From: Arthrobacter sp. CDRTa11 | Lineage (GTDB): Bacteria > Actinomycetota > Actinomycetes > Actinomycetales > Micrococcaceae | Assembly: GCF_026427775.1 (NCBI RefSeq) | Contig: NZ_CP044532.1 | Location: forward strand, 4,960,001 to 5,024,000 | Length of the DNA: 64,000 bases | Direction of reading: 5' to 3' | In this document: piece after piece, positions 8,839 through 16,322 of the stretch | Position numbering within the stretch: the first letter of the stretch is position 1 | Layout: every line of letters starts with the position of its first letter | Position numbers and translations under genes: made by a program | Notes under the pieces: generated by a model | Seen by the model: only the letters and a program-made list of their open reading frames with translations | The model's database searches: none | Told to the model about the DNA's origin: nothing

Positions 8839-10524
8839 GTGCAGAACTTCCCAGGAGTAGGCGTGAGCCCCGGCCGCATCATCGGCACCATCCGGCAGAT
8901 GCCCAAACCGATCAGCGAACCTCCGGCTGGAGAGCAGCTGGCCGCGGAAACCTCCGCCGAGGAAGCCACGGCCGCGCTCAAGTCGGCTTCCCAGGCCGTG
9001 CATGACGAGCTCAAAGCGCGAGCCGCGCATGCCACCGGCGACGGCAAGGCAGTCTTGGAAGCCACGGCACTGATGGCTAAGGACACCATGTTGATCAAGG
9101 GTGCCGCCAAGCTCGTCGCCCGCGGCGTATCAGCCGAACGCGCCATCTGGGAATCCGGGTCCTCCGTCTCGGAAATGCTCCACAACCTGGGCGGCTACAT
9201 GGCAGAACGCGCCACCGACGTCCTGGACGTCCGGGCCCGTATCGTCGCCGCACTGCGGGGCGTTCCCGCACCGGGCATCCCCACGTCCAGCACTCCCTTT
9301 GTCCTAGTGGCCGAGGACCTGGCTCCGGCCGACACCGCCACCCTGGACCCGAACAAGGTCCTGGCCCTAGTGACGTCGGGCGGCGGGCCCCAGTCACACA
9401 CCGCCATCATCGCCCGCTCCCTTGGCCTTCCCGCGGTCGTCGCCGCAGTGGGCGTGGACGAACTTCCGGACGGCTTGGAAGTGTATTTGGATGGTGCCGC
9501 GGGCACCGTCGTCTCTGAACCGGACGAATCACTGCGTGCCGCAGCGGAGGCATGGGCGGCCACGGCTTCGCTGTTGGCCGAGTTCAGCGGCACGGGCGCG
9601 ACGGCGGATGGCCACCTGGTGCCGCTGCTCGCCAATGTGGGCGGCGGCAAGGATGCCGAGGCTGCGGCCAAGCTGGGCGCGCAGGGCGTTGGCCTGTTCC
9701 GCACCGAGTTCTGCTTCCTCGAACGGGACACCGAACCCTCGGTCGAAGAACAGGCCGTCGCCTATAAGAAGGTTTTTGATGCCTTCCCCGGCAAGAAGGT
9801 TGTGCTGCGCACGCTCGACGCGGGCGCCGACAAGCCACTCCCCTTCCTGACGGACTCCACCGAGCCCAATCCCGCCCTGGGCGTCCGAGGCTACCGCACC
9901 GATTTCACCACCCCTGGCGTCCTGGACCGCCAACTGGAGGCCATTGCACTGGCGGAGAAGCAGTCCGAGGCGGACGTGTGGGTCATGGCCCCCATGATCT
10001 CGACGGCCGAGGAAGCTGCCCGTTTTGCCTCCATGTGCGCAGATGCCGGCATCAAGACTCCGGGCGTTATGGTGGAGGTTCCTTCCGCGGCCCTGACGGC
10101 AGAGGCCATCCTGCGCGAGGTGGGCTTCGCCAGCCTGGGCACCAACGACCTCACCCAGTACGCCATGGCGGCCGACCGTCAGCTCGGCCCGCTCGCCAAC
10201 CTGAACACGCCGTGGCAGCCTGCCGTCCTGAGGCTGGTTGGCCTCACTGTTGAAGGTTCCCGGGCCGAAGGCAGCAACAAACCTGTCGGCGTCTGCGGTG
10301 AGGCGGCAGCGGATCCTGCCCTCGCCGTCGTCCTCACCGGCCTGGGGGTTTCGACGCTGTCCATGACGGCACGGTCCCTGGCCGCGGTGGCGGCAGTGTT
10401 GAAGACAGTTACCCTCGCGGAGGCGCAGCAACTGGCCAAACTTGCGCTGTCCGCGCCAAGCGCCAATGAGGCGCGGGCCTGGGTGCGGGAGAAACTGCCC
10501 GTCCTGGAAGAACTCGGTCTCTGA
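8839..10524 (+). CDS. ptsI: PTS enzyme I (phosphoenolpyruvate-protein phosphotransferase)
   Basis: Enzyme I, 561 residues, takes phosphate from PEP on an active-site histidine and passes it to HPr, energising the mannitol permease encoded divergently. The phospho-histidine is H187 in GGGPQSHTAIIARSLGLPAVV. The PEP-binding C-terminal TIM barrel carries GAQGVGLFRTEF, PALGVRGYR and the late GVCGEAAADPA with the active-site cysteine. The GTG at 8839 follows GAGGACC and gives the family's FPGVGVSPG start. It has no adjacent ptsH; HPr must be encoded elsewhere. The next gene is convergent. Confidence 0.95.
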   Translation: MQNFPGVGVSPGRIIGTIRQMPKPISEPPAGEQLAAETSAEEATAALKSASQAVHDELKARAAHATGDGKAVLEATALMAKDTMLIKGAAKLVARGVSAERAIWESGSSVSEMLHNLGGYMAERATDVLDVRARIVAALRGVPAPGIPTSSTPFVLVAEDLAPADTATLDPNKVLALVTSGGGPQSHTAIIARSLGLPAVVAAVGVDELPDGLEVYLDGAAGTVVSEPDESLRAAAEAWAATASLLAEFSGTGATADGHLVPLLANVGGGKDAEAAAKLGAQGVGLFRTEFCFLERDTEPSVEEQAVAYKKVFDAFPGKKVVLRTLDAGADKPLPFLTDSTEPNPALGVRGYRTDFTTPGVLDRQLEAIALAEKQSEADVWVMAPMISTAEEAARFASMCADAGIKTPGVMVEVPSAALTAEAILREVGFASLGTNDLTQYAMAADRQLGPLANLNTPWQPAVLRLVGLTVEGSRAEGSNKPVGVCGEAAADPALAVVLTGLGVSTLSMTARSLAAVAAVLKTVTLAEAQQLAKLALSAPSANEARAWVREKLPVLEELGL

Positions 10525-10617
10525 CGGCGGTAACGCCGGGCCGCGCGGTCAGACGCGCCAGGGCGGCCAGGCCGGTCCGGGCGGTCAGACGCGTCCGGCG
10601 GGAGCTAGAGCGCCGGG

Positions 10618-11400
10618 TCAGGCGGTCACACCGAAGCCGTCCGCCGCCCGTACCCAGCTGCTGATCGCGGCCGCGGTCGCCGCCGTCGCGGTGTGCTGGA
10701 GGACGTGGCCCACGCCGGGAACTTCGGCCAGGCTCCCCCGCGGTGCCGTGGATGCCAGGCGTTCGCACCAGGGACGGCGGGCTACCGGGTCCTTGCTTCC
10801 GCGCATCACCAGTACAGGCTGGCTCACGCCTGGCAGCCTTGTTTCGAGCGGATATTCCATCATCACGGGCAGCTCCGTGAGGTACCAGCGCAGCCCGGCA
10901 CGGAAGTAGTCCGAGAATACGATGATGTTCGAGGACAGGGACTCACATAACAGGGCATCGCGGGCCAGTGCCATCGCCTGCCATGGCACGGACTTTCGAT
11001 CGTCGTCCACCACCGGGCCCATCAGTACCAGGCCAGCAACAGAGGCGGGCTCCTGCAGCGCGAGTTCCACGGCGTACTGCACGCCCATGGAGTGACCAAT
11101 AACCACAACCGGCCCGGCCCCAGCCTCGGTCAGGACGGTGTGCACAAAGGCTGCATACTCGCCTACCGGCACCTGCCGACGCGGCCGTGGTGCGTCGCCG
11201 AATCCCGGGAGGTCAAAAGTGTAGACGTTGGCCGAGAGGGCCAGCTCAAGATGCAGCCGGGCAAGGTAGCGGTGTGAGACGCCGATTCCGTGAAGCAGCA
11301 CGTACGTTGGCCGCGGGCCGTCGTTTTTGTGGTCCACGGACGCATACACCCGCCCGGTCAGTCCACCGGACTCCACGTCCCGGCCACCACTGAGTTTCAT
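10618..11400 (-). CDS. Alpha/beta-hydrolase fold protein
   Basis: A 260-residue alpha/beta hydrolase. YVLLHGIGVSHRYLARL holds the oxyanion-hole HG, VVVIGHSMGVQYAVELA is the nucleophile elbow (GHSMG), and RGSKDPVARRPWCERL and VPGVGHVLQHT carry the expected acid and base. The ATG at 11400 is chosen; the frame is open farther, but that part overlaps the opposite-strand HTH gene. The gene is convergent with ptsI and divergent from the HTH gene. The substrate cannot be assigned: the family includes esterases, lactonases and haloperoxidase-like enzymes. Confidence 0.8.
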   Translation of the reverse strand: MKLSGGRDVESGGLTGRVYASVDHKNDGPRPTYVLLHGIGVSHRYLARLHLELALSANVYTFDLPGFGDAPRPRRQVPVGEYAAFVHTVLTEAGAGPVVVIGHSMGVQYAVELALQEPASVAGLVLMGPVVDDDRKSVPWQAMALARDALLCESLSSNIIVFSDYFRAGLRWYLTELPVMMEYPLETRLPGVSQPVLVMRGSKDPVARRPWCERLASTAPRGSLAEVPGVGHVLQHTATAATAAAISSWVRAADGFGVTA

Positions 11401-11448
11401 CTGGCGAGCATACCCGTTGTCTGAAGGCGCAGGGATAGGCTTGAGCGC

Positions 11449-11898
11449 ATGGCACTGATCGCCCCGAGGATGACGGCCGGCCTGCCGGCCGAGGACGCAG
11501 AGAAACTGCAGCGCGCCCTTCAGGGCAGCCATGACATCACAGTATTCGTGGATGGCACCGTCCACAGGCTCCCGCCCCAGGCGAGGGACGCCGTCGTCGA
11601 TCTCCTCAGCCGCTTCAGCAGGGGAGAAGCGGTGACCGTCAGCAGCGTCGAAGAAATGCTGACCACCTCCCAGGCCGCCGAACTTGCCGGCATCTCCCAC
11701 ACCTACCTGCGGAACATGACGGACCGCGGCGAGATCCCGGTGGAATACCGCGGCACGCACCGGCGAATCCGCTTGGCCGCCATCATGGCGTGGCTGGACC
11801 AGCAGAAGAAAACTGCGCAGGCAACGCAGCAGTCCAGCGAAATGACGGCGCACCCGGCGCCGGGTGACGGAGTGATAAGGATCAAGCAACGATCCTGA
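11449..11898 (+). CDS. Helix-turn-helix (excisionase/antitoxin-type) DNA-binding protein
   Basis: A 149-residue protein. Residues about 70-118 form a MerR-like HTH_17 domain: TTSQAAELAGISHTYLRNM, then GEIPVEYRGTHRRIRLAAIMAWL. The N-terminal 60 residues, with the phrase LPPQARDAVVDLL, resemble the helical region seen in actinobacterial antitoxins that pair with PIN-domain (VapC-like) toxins. No PIN gene follows: the next gene encodes a small membrane protein 43 bp downstream. It may therefore be an orphan antitoxin, or a regulator of its neighbours. Assignment to DNA binding is firm; the cellular role is not known. Confidence 0.75.
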   Translation: MALIAPRMTAGLPAEDAEKLQRALQGSHDITVFVDGTVHRLPPQARDAVVDLLSRFSRGEAVTVSSVEEMLTTSQAAELAGISHTYLRNMTDRGEIPVEYRGTHRRIRLAAIMAWLDQQKKTAQATQQSSEMTAHPAPGDGVIRIKQRS

Positions 11899-11941
11899 TC
11901 AAGCCCTGAAACAGGCCACTGGCCGGGGTTACGCTTTATTC

Positions 11942-12277
11942 GTGGCGAAATTCAGAGGGTTGCACGTGGTGGCGGGCATCGCCGCCATGATGGTTGCTGC
12001 CGTGCTGGGGTCCGCCATGAAGCTGAACAATACGTCCATAGTCATGTCCAGCTGCGTCGTGTTTGTTGCCGTGGCCATGTGGACCGACAGCGCGCTTACC
12101 CGCCGCCGCCGTGAGGCCCTGACCCTGCAGCAGGCGGCTTCCCTGAAACAGGCCACCTCCTTGGAGCCTGGGCGGGACACTGCCTCCACGCCGCACCAGG
12201 ATATTTCCCACCAGCCCCAAGCCGGGCAGGACGAATCCAGCGGCGGGCAATCAAAACACGAGGGCAATGCGGCCTGA
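11942..12277 (+). CDS. Small two-helix membrane protein, unknown function
   Basis: A 111-residue protein with two hydrophobic segments (about residues 8-26 and 32-47) followed by a charged RRRRE stretch. The C-terminus is polar, low-complexity and Gln/Ser-rich, with a short repeat (QQAASLKQATSLE). It begins with GTG at 11942, 43 bp after the HTH gene, so the two may be co-transcribed. I recognise no family. Its codon use resembles the neighbours, and the membrane segments make it likely to be real. Confidence 0.6.
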   Translation: MAKFRGLHVVAGIAAMMVAAVLGSAMKLNNTSIVMSSCVVFVAVAMWTDSALTRRRREALTLQQAASLKQATSLEPGRDTASTPHQDISHQPQAGQDESSGGQSKHEGNAA

Positions 12278-12372
12278 CGTCATTTCCTGGTCCCTGTTCC
12301 TGACCCTGTATGCCTGAGAGCCACTGCGCCTGATAACCGCTGCTCCTGACAAACCGGCGCGCCTCCCGGCCG

Positions 12373-13638
12373 CTAGATCCGGGGACGGGCTGCCCAGCGC
12401 CGCATCTTCAGGGCCGCATGGAGTTCAAGGCGGGCCATCCCCTTGAGCGGATCGACGCCGAGGAGCTGGCGGATGCGGCCCAGCCGGTTATAGATGCTGC
12501 TGCGGTGAAGGTGAAGTTTGCCGGCCACATCCTGGACGGAGCCATCGTTGTCGCATAACAGCTCCAGCACGGGGATGAGCTCGCCGTTGCGGTCGTGTTC
12601 CTCAAGCATGCGAAAGTAGACGGATGCTGTGTCCGCCCAGGCACCGGCTCCGCCGCCAGCCGTTGCCAGCAGCTGGTAGATCCCTGTGGCCCGGGAGTCC
12701 ACAAGCTCGCCGAGCTGAGGATCCACCGCCGCGGCCTGGGCCGCCTGTTTCGACTGCCGGTACGCCTCACCCAGTTCGCGCGGCTTGGCAAACCCTTCGC
12801 TGATGCCAAGGATGATGCGGTCCACCGGTCGGCCGGAGCGCTTGGCCAGTTCCAGCTGGTAGTGCACCAGCACCTGGGCGTGGTTGGCGCGGCCCACAGA
12901 TTCCTGGAACAGCACCACGGAATGGGTTTCCGTACCCGCGCTGAACAGGGCTGCGTCCACACCCACGGTGGCTTGGAGGGCAGCAGACCGGTGAATCAGT
13001 GTGGAAGCGATCGGATCAGAACTGCCGGCCCAGCCGTCGGCATCCAGCACGGTGACTACCTGCCATGGTCCCCGGCCCTGGATTTCTTTCCAGCCGGCCA
13101 CCGCAGCCACCGCATTGGCCTCGCCGGAGCACGCGGCGAGGAATTCCCGTTCCCTGCTGCGCCGGAACTCGGATTCGGCAGTATTGGATTCCAGCAGCAG
13201 CCCGGAGAGCAGCTCCAGCTCATGGCCCACATCAGGCAATTGGGTAAGAATCGCCGTCGGGTTTTCCTCCGCTGAGTCCTGCTGGACCCACAGGTAGCCC
13301 ACGCGGAAACCGCGCACCATCAACGGAACGCAGACCCGGCCCAGCATCCCCAGATCCGGATTCGCGGGGACCACCACCGGCCGGACCGCCGTCGCAATGC
13401 CGTGCGAAAGCTGCCAGGCGCTGACGTCAGCGGGGACCCGCTTGCTCAGCAGGAAGTTGACCCGGACGCGGTCGGCGTGGGACTGGTTGGAGCTGTATGC
13501 CAGCAGCAGGCCGTCAAGATCCTCCAGGGAAAGTCCGCGCCCTAGTTTCCGGGCAACCCGCTCCACAAGCTGTTCCACATCCTGCTGCTGCATGCGGGCA
13601 ACACTACTGCTTTTGGACGGAAATGGGCCAACGAACAT
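12373..13638 (-). CDS. PucR-family transcriptional regulator, probable ald activator
   Basis: A 421-residue regulator ending in the PucR-type HTH_30 domain: LLCDNDGSVQDVAGKLHLHR, then SIYNRLGRIRQLLGVDP. The middle (about residues 240-340) fits the GGDEF-like CdaR/PucR domain and the N-terminal half a GAF-like sensor region. It is divergent from the alanine dehydrogenase gene with a 189-bp shared promoter region. In Bacillus, the PucR-family protein AdeR activates ald, so alanine-responsive control of ald is a well-founded inference. The ATG at 13638 has AGGTG upstream; an internal ATG at 13593 is less likely. Confidence 0.8.
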   Translation of the reverse strand: MFVGPFPSKSSSVARMQQQDVEQLVERVARKLGRGLSLEDLDGLLLAYSSNQSHADRVRVNFLLSKRVPADVSAWQLSHGIATAVRPVVVPANPDLGMLGRVCVPLMVRGFRVGYLWVQQDSAEENPTAILTQLPDVGHELELLSGLLLESNTAESEFRRSREREFLAACSGEANAVAAVAGWKEIQGRGPWQVVTVLDADGWAGSSDPIASTLIHRSAALQATVGVDAALFSAGTETHSVVLFQESVGRANHAQVLVHYQLELAKRSGRPVDRIILGISEGFAKPRELGEAYRQSKQAAQAAAVDPQLGELVDSRATGIYQLLATAGGGAGAWADTASVYFRMLEEHDRNGELIPVLELLCDNDGSVQDVAGKLHLHRSSIYNRLGRIRQLLGVDPLKGMARLELHAALKMRRWAARPRI

Positions 13639-13764
13639 GAGGCGACACCTGACGCCCCGGCGCTGTACAAATGTCGAGCCACAGCGGAGCGGAAGCCCGG
13701 AATCACGGGGTTTTTCCTTCGCGCTTTCTGACCTTTTCTGTCGACTGGCTCACATCCGGATTTA

Positions 13765-13778
13765 TTGTGGAATCACAA
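13765..13778. promoter_or_regulatory. Candidate operator in the PucR-ald promoter region
   Basis: TTGTG-GAAT-CACAA is a perfect 5+5 inverted repeat in the AT-richest part of the 189-bp divergent region, 50 bp before the ald start. It is a plausible binding site for the PucR-type regulator or part of the ald promoter. Confidence 0.45.
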
Positions 13779-13827
13779 CCTAACCCCCAATTTCAGGCCT
13801 ACCCCGCCTGCGAACCTGGAGCCCACA

Positions 13828-14946
13828 ATGATCATCGGTATCCCTAAAGAGATCAAGAACAACGAATTCCGCGTGGCCATCACCGCCGCCGGCGTTCACG
13901 AGTTCCGCACCCACGGCCACACCATCCTGGTGGAGCGTGGGGCGGGCCTGGGTTCAGGCATCACCGACGAGGAATACGCCATCGCCGGCGCAGAGATCAT
14001 CGCCGAAGCTGACGACGTGTGGGCCCGCGCAGACATGGTGATGAAGGTCAAGGAACCCATCAAGGCTGAGTACCACCGCTTCCGCAAGGGCCTGGTGCTG
14101 TTCACCTATCTGCACCTCGCCGCGGAACCGGAACTGACCCGCGAACTCATCAACTCGGGCGTCACCGCCATCGCGTACGAAACAGTTCAGGAGGGACGCA
14201 CCCTTCCGCTGCTTGCGCCGATGTCCGAAGTCGCCGGCCGCCTCTCCGTGCAGGTGGGCGCAACGTCGCTGATGGCCCCGGCCGGCGGCAAGGGCGTGCT
14301 GCTGGGTGGCGTCCCGGGAGTCCGCCCCGCCAAGGTTGTGGTCCTCGGCGCCGGGGTTGCCGGCACCAACGCTGCCGCCATGGCGCTGGGCCTGGGCGCC
14401 GACGTCACCATCCTGGACATCAACATCAACCGCCTCCGTGAACTGGACGCCCAATACCAGGGCAGGCTGAAGACCGTGGCGTCCAACAAGTACGAAGTGG
14501 AGAAGTCGGTGGTGGACGCCGACCTGGTGATCGGCTCCGTACTGATCCCGGGCGCCCGTGCCCCCAAGCTGGTGAGCAACGAGCTGGTGGCGCGCATGAA
14601 GCCCGGCTCGGTGCTGGTGGACATCGCCGTGGACCAGGGCGGCTGCTTCGAGGACACGCACCCCACCACGCACCAGGAGCCCACCTACAAGGTGCACAAC
14701 ACCATCTTCTACTGCGTGGCCAACATGCCCGGCGCCGTGCCAAATACATCCACCTATGCGCTGACCAACGTCACCCTGCGGTACGGCGTCGCCTTGGCCA
14801 ACCTGGGCGTCCGGGCCGCATTCGAGCGCGACCCCGCCCTCGCCGCCGGCCTCAACATCGCCGCCGGCCACGTGGCCCACCACTCCGTATCCGAGGCGCA
14901 CAACCTGCCCCTCGTGGCGGATTGGCACGAACTGGTCTCTGCCTAA
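13828..14946 (+). CDS. ald: Alanine dehydrogenase
   Basis: A 372-residue NAD-dependent enzyme that interconverts L-alanine with pyruvate and ammonia, a cytosolic route for alanine use and redox balance. The start [18 protein letters not shown] is the family N-terminus. The catalytic lysine and histidine lie in VMKVKEP and FTYLHLAA. The Rossmann loop is [13 protein letters not shown], and [10 protein letters not shown] and [11 protein letters not shown] are further signatures. The ATG at 13828 follows GGAG; the frame is open to 13765 without support. The PucR-type gene divergent from it probably senses alanine. Confidence 0.96.
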   Translation: MIIGIPKEIKNNEFRVAITAAGVHEFRTHGHTILVERGAGLGSGITDEEYAIAGAEIIAEADDVWARADMVMKVKEPIKAEYHRFRKGLVLFTYLHLAAEPELTRELINSGVTAIAYETVQEGRTLPLLAPMSEVAGRLSVQVGATSLMAPAGGKGVLLGGVPGVRPAKVVVLGAGVAGTNAAAMALGLGADVTILDININRLRELDAQYQGRLKTVASNKYEVEKSVVDADLVIGSVLIPGARAPKLVSNELVARMKPGSVLVDIAVDQGGCFEDTHPTTHQEPTYKVHNTIFYCVANMPGAVPNTSTYALTNVTLRYGVALANLGVRAAFERDPALAAGLNIAAGHVAHHSVSEAHNLPLVADWHELVSA

Positions 14947-14966
14947 CTCCACATTGTTGCCGTCTG

Positions 14967-15034
14967 AACGGCAGCCATCCAACGCGTGCTGCTCCTTCGT
15001 CGCTTTGACGCACGCTTTCTGGATGGCTGCCGTT
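14967..15034. repeat. Long inverted repeat between ald and the oxidoreductase gene
   Basis: Arms AACGGCAGCCATCCA (14967-14981) and its perfect complement (15020-15034) surround a 38-nt loop. It lies between convergent stops, where it could be a bidirectional terminator, but the loop is unusually long. Only one copy was seen in the window. Confidence 0.7.
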
Positions 15035-15049
15035 CCGACGTTATTTGCC

Positions 15050-16117
15050 CTACTGCGCCGAGCCCAGTTCCCGTGCTTGTTCTATTAGTTTGAGGACTTC
15101 GACGGCGTCTTCCGCGTTTACTGGGAGTGGCAATAGGGAGGCTGTGCCGCCGTCGAGGATTTTTTCTGCGAGGATGCGGTAGAACTCCGGGTAGGCGCCG
15201 CGCTCGGTGGGGAGGGCGCCCAGGTGGCCGTCGCGGCCCAGGGATCCGGCCCACTCGGCAGCCTCAACCCCGTACTCGGCGGCCAGCGGACTGCCGCCGG
15301 CCACGATGTACGGTTCCTGGGGGTCGATCCCATGCTTGGTGAAACCTGCCGCGGAGCCCAGCACGCGGAAGCGGGGACCTTGCTGGGCGCACAGCGCATT
15401 CATGGACAGGTGGCTTATGACGCCTGAGGCATGGCGCAGCGCCAGGAACACGTCGTCCTCCGCCCGTTCGTCCGGACGCCGGGCCAGAAGCTCGGCATGG
15501 AGAACGGCAGCCGGCCCGAAGAGCTGCAGGGCCTGGTCGATCAGGTGCGAGCCGAGGTCAAACAGGACTCCGCCGCCGTCGGCCGCTGACGCCTGCGCCT
15601 TCCAAGCCTTGGAAATTGCCGGTGACCACCGCTCAAAGCGGGACTCAAACCTTGTCACAGCGCCCAGGGCATCGACCGCGAGCAGCTTTTGCAGGGTCAG
15701 GAAGTCCCCGTCCCAGCGCCGGTTGTGGAACACGGTCAGCACGCGTCCCAGCCGGTCCGCCAGTTCAACCAGCTCCTGCCCTTCGCCGCTTCGCACGACG
15801 AAAGGTTTGTCCACCACTACGTCCAGGCCCGCCTCCAACGCAGCCTTGGCCAGCGGATAGTGGGTTGAGGGCGGAGTGCCCAGCACCACCAGGTCAAGGT
15901 CCCCGGCCAGCGCAACCACGGCGTCGCCGTCGGGCACTGTCCTGGCGCCCGGGTACCGCTCTCCGGCGGCGGCCTGCCTCCCGGCGTCGGACGTGGCGAT
16001 GACTGCCAGCGAGTAGCGGTCGTCTGCCGCAATCAGGGGCGCATGGAAGACACTCCCGGAAAGCCCGTAGCCGACGACGGCGGTGCGGATAGTGCGTTCA
16101 GCTTCAGTCCCGGCCAT
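15050..16117 (-). CDS. Gfo/Idh/MocA-family oxidoreductase
   Basis: A 355-residue NAD(P)-dependent dehydrogenase. The N-terminal Rossmann fold starts TAVVGYGLSGSVFHAPLI. The catalytic-lysine motif, usually EKP, is VVDKPFV. The C-terminal substrate domain carries GGGVLFDLGSHLIDQALQLFG. These are typical of the YdgJ/IolW-like branch that oxidises or reduces inositols or other sugars. The gene is transcribed alone, away from the 32-bp repeat array. The exact substrate is unknown. It lies downstream of, and in the same direction as, the ABC operon, but 205 bp of repeats separate them. Confidence 0.85.
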   Translation of the reverse strand: MAGTEAERTIRTAVVGYGLSGSVFHAPLIAADDRYSLAVIATSDAGRQAAAGERYPGARTVPDGDAVVALAGDLDLVVLGTPPSTHYPLAKAALEAGLDVVVDKPFVVRSGEGQELVELADRLGRVLTVFHNRRWDGDFLTLQKLLAVDALGAVTRFESRFERWSPAISKAWKAQASAADGGGVLFDLGSHLIDQALQLFGPAAVLHAELLARRPDERAEDDVFLALRHASGVISHLSMNALCAQQGPRFRVLGSAAGFTKHGIDPQEPYIVAGGSPLAAEYGVEAAEWAGSLGRDGHLGALPTERGAYPEFYRILAEKILDGGTASLLPLPVNAEDAVEVLKLIEQARELGSAQ

Positions 16118-16138
16118 AGGGCTACGCTACCCCCCGTA

Positions 16139-16311
16139 TGCTCTCTCACTCCCTGCGTGTTAAAACCAAACGCTCTCTCACTTCCTGCGTGTTAAAACCA
16201 AACGCTCTCTCACTCCCTACGCGTTAAAACCAAACGCTCTCTCACTTCCAGCAGGTGACCCGCCGGAAGTGAGAGAGCGTTGGAGAAAAACCTGCAACAA
16301 GTGAGAGAGCG
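16139..16311. repeat. 32-bp repeat array with inverted copies
   Basis: Four head-to-tail units (GCTCTCTCAC cores at 16140, 16172, 16204 and 16236, exact 32-bp period, spacer CTGCGTGTTAAAACCAA-like) are followed by two inverted copies (GTGAGAGAGCGTT at 16269 and 16301). The fourth unit and first inverted copy make a perfect 17-bp stem (16233-16249 with 16265-16281), probably a terminator of the ABC operon. It fills the 205-bp gap between the binding-protein stop and the oxidoreductase start. Confidence 0.9.
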
Positions 16312-16322
16312 TTGCAGGGGAG

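Noticed and set aside
10540-10615. A small RNA or gene in the GC-rich gap after ptsI
   Set aside because: The gap has a repeated GGCGGTCAGACGCG phrase but no open frame with a ribosome-binding site and no clear hairpin with a T-run.
16139-16311. CRISPR array at the 32-bp repeats
   Set aside because: The repeats run head to tail with no unique spacers: the sequence between cores is itself repeated. No cas genes are nearby, and two copies are inverted.
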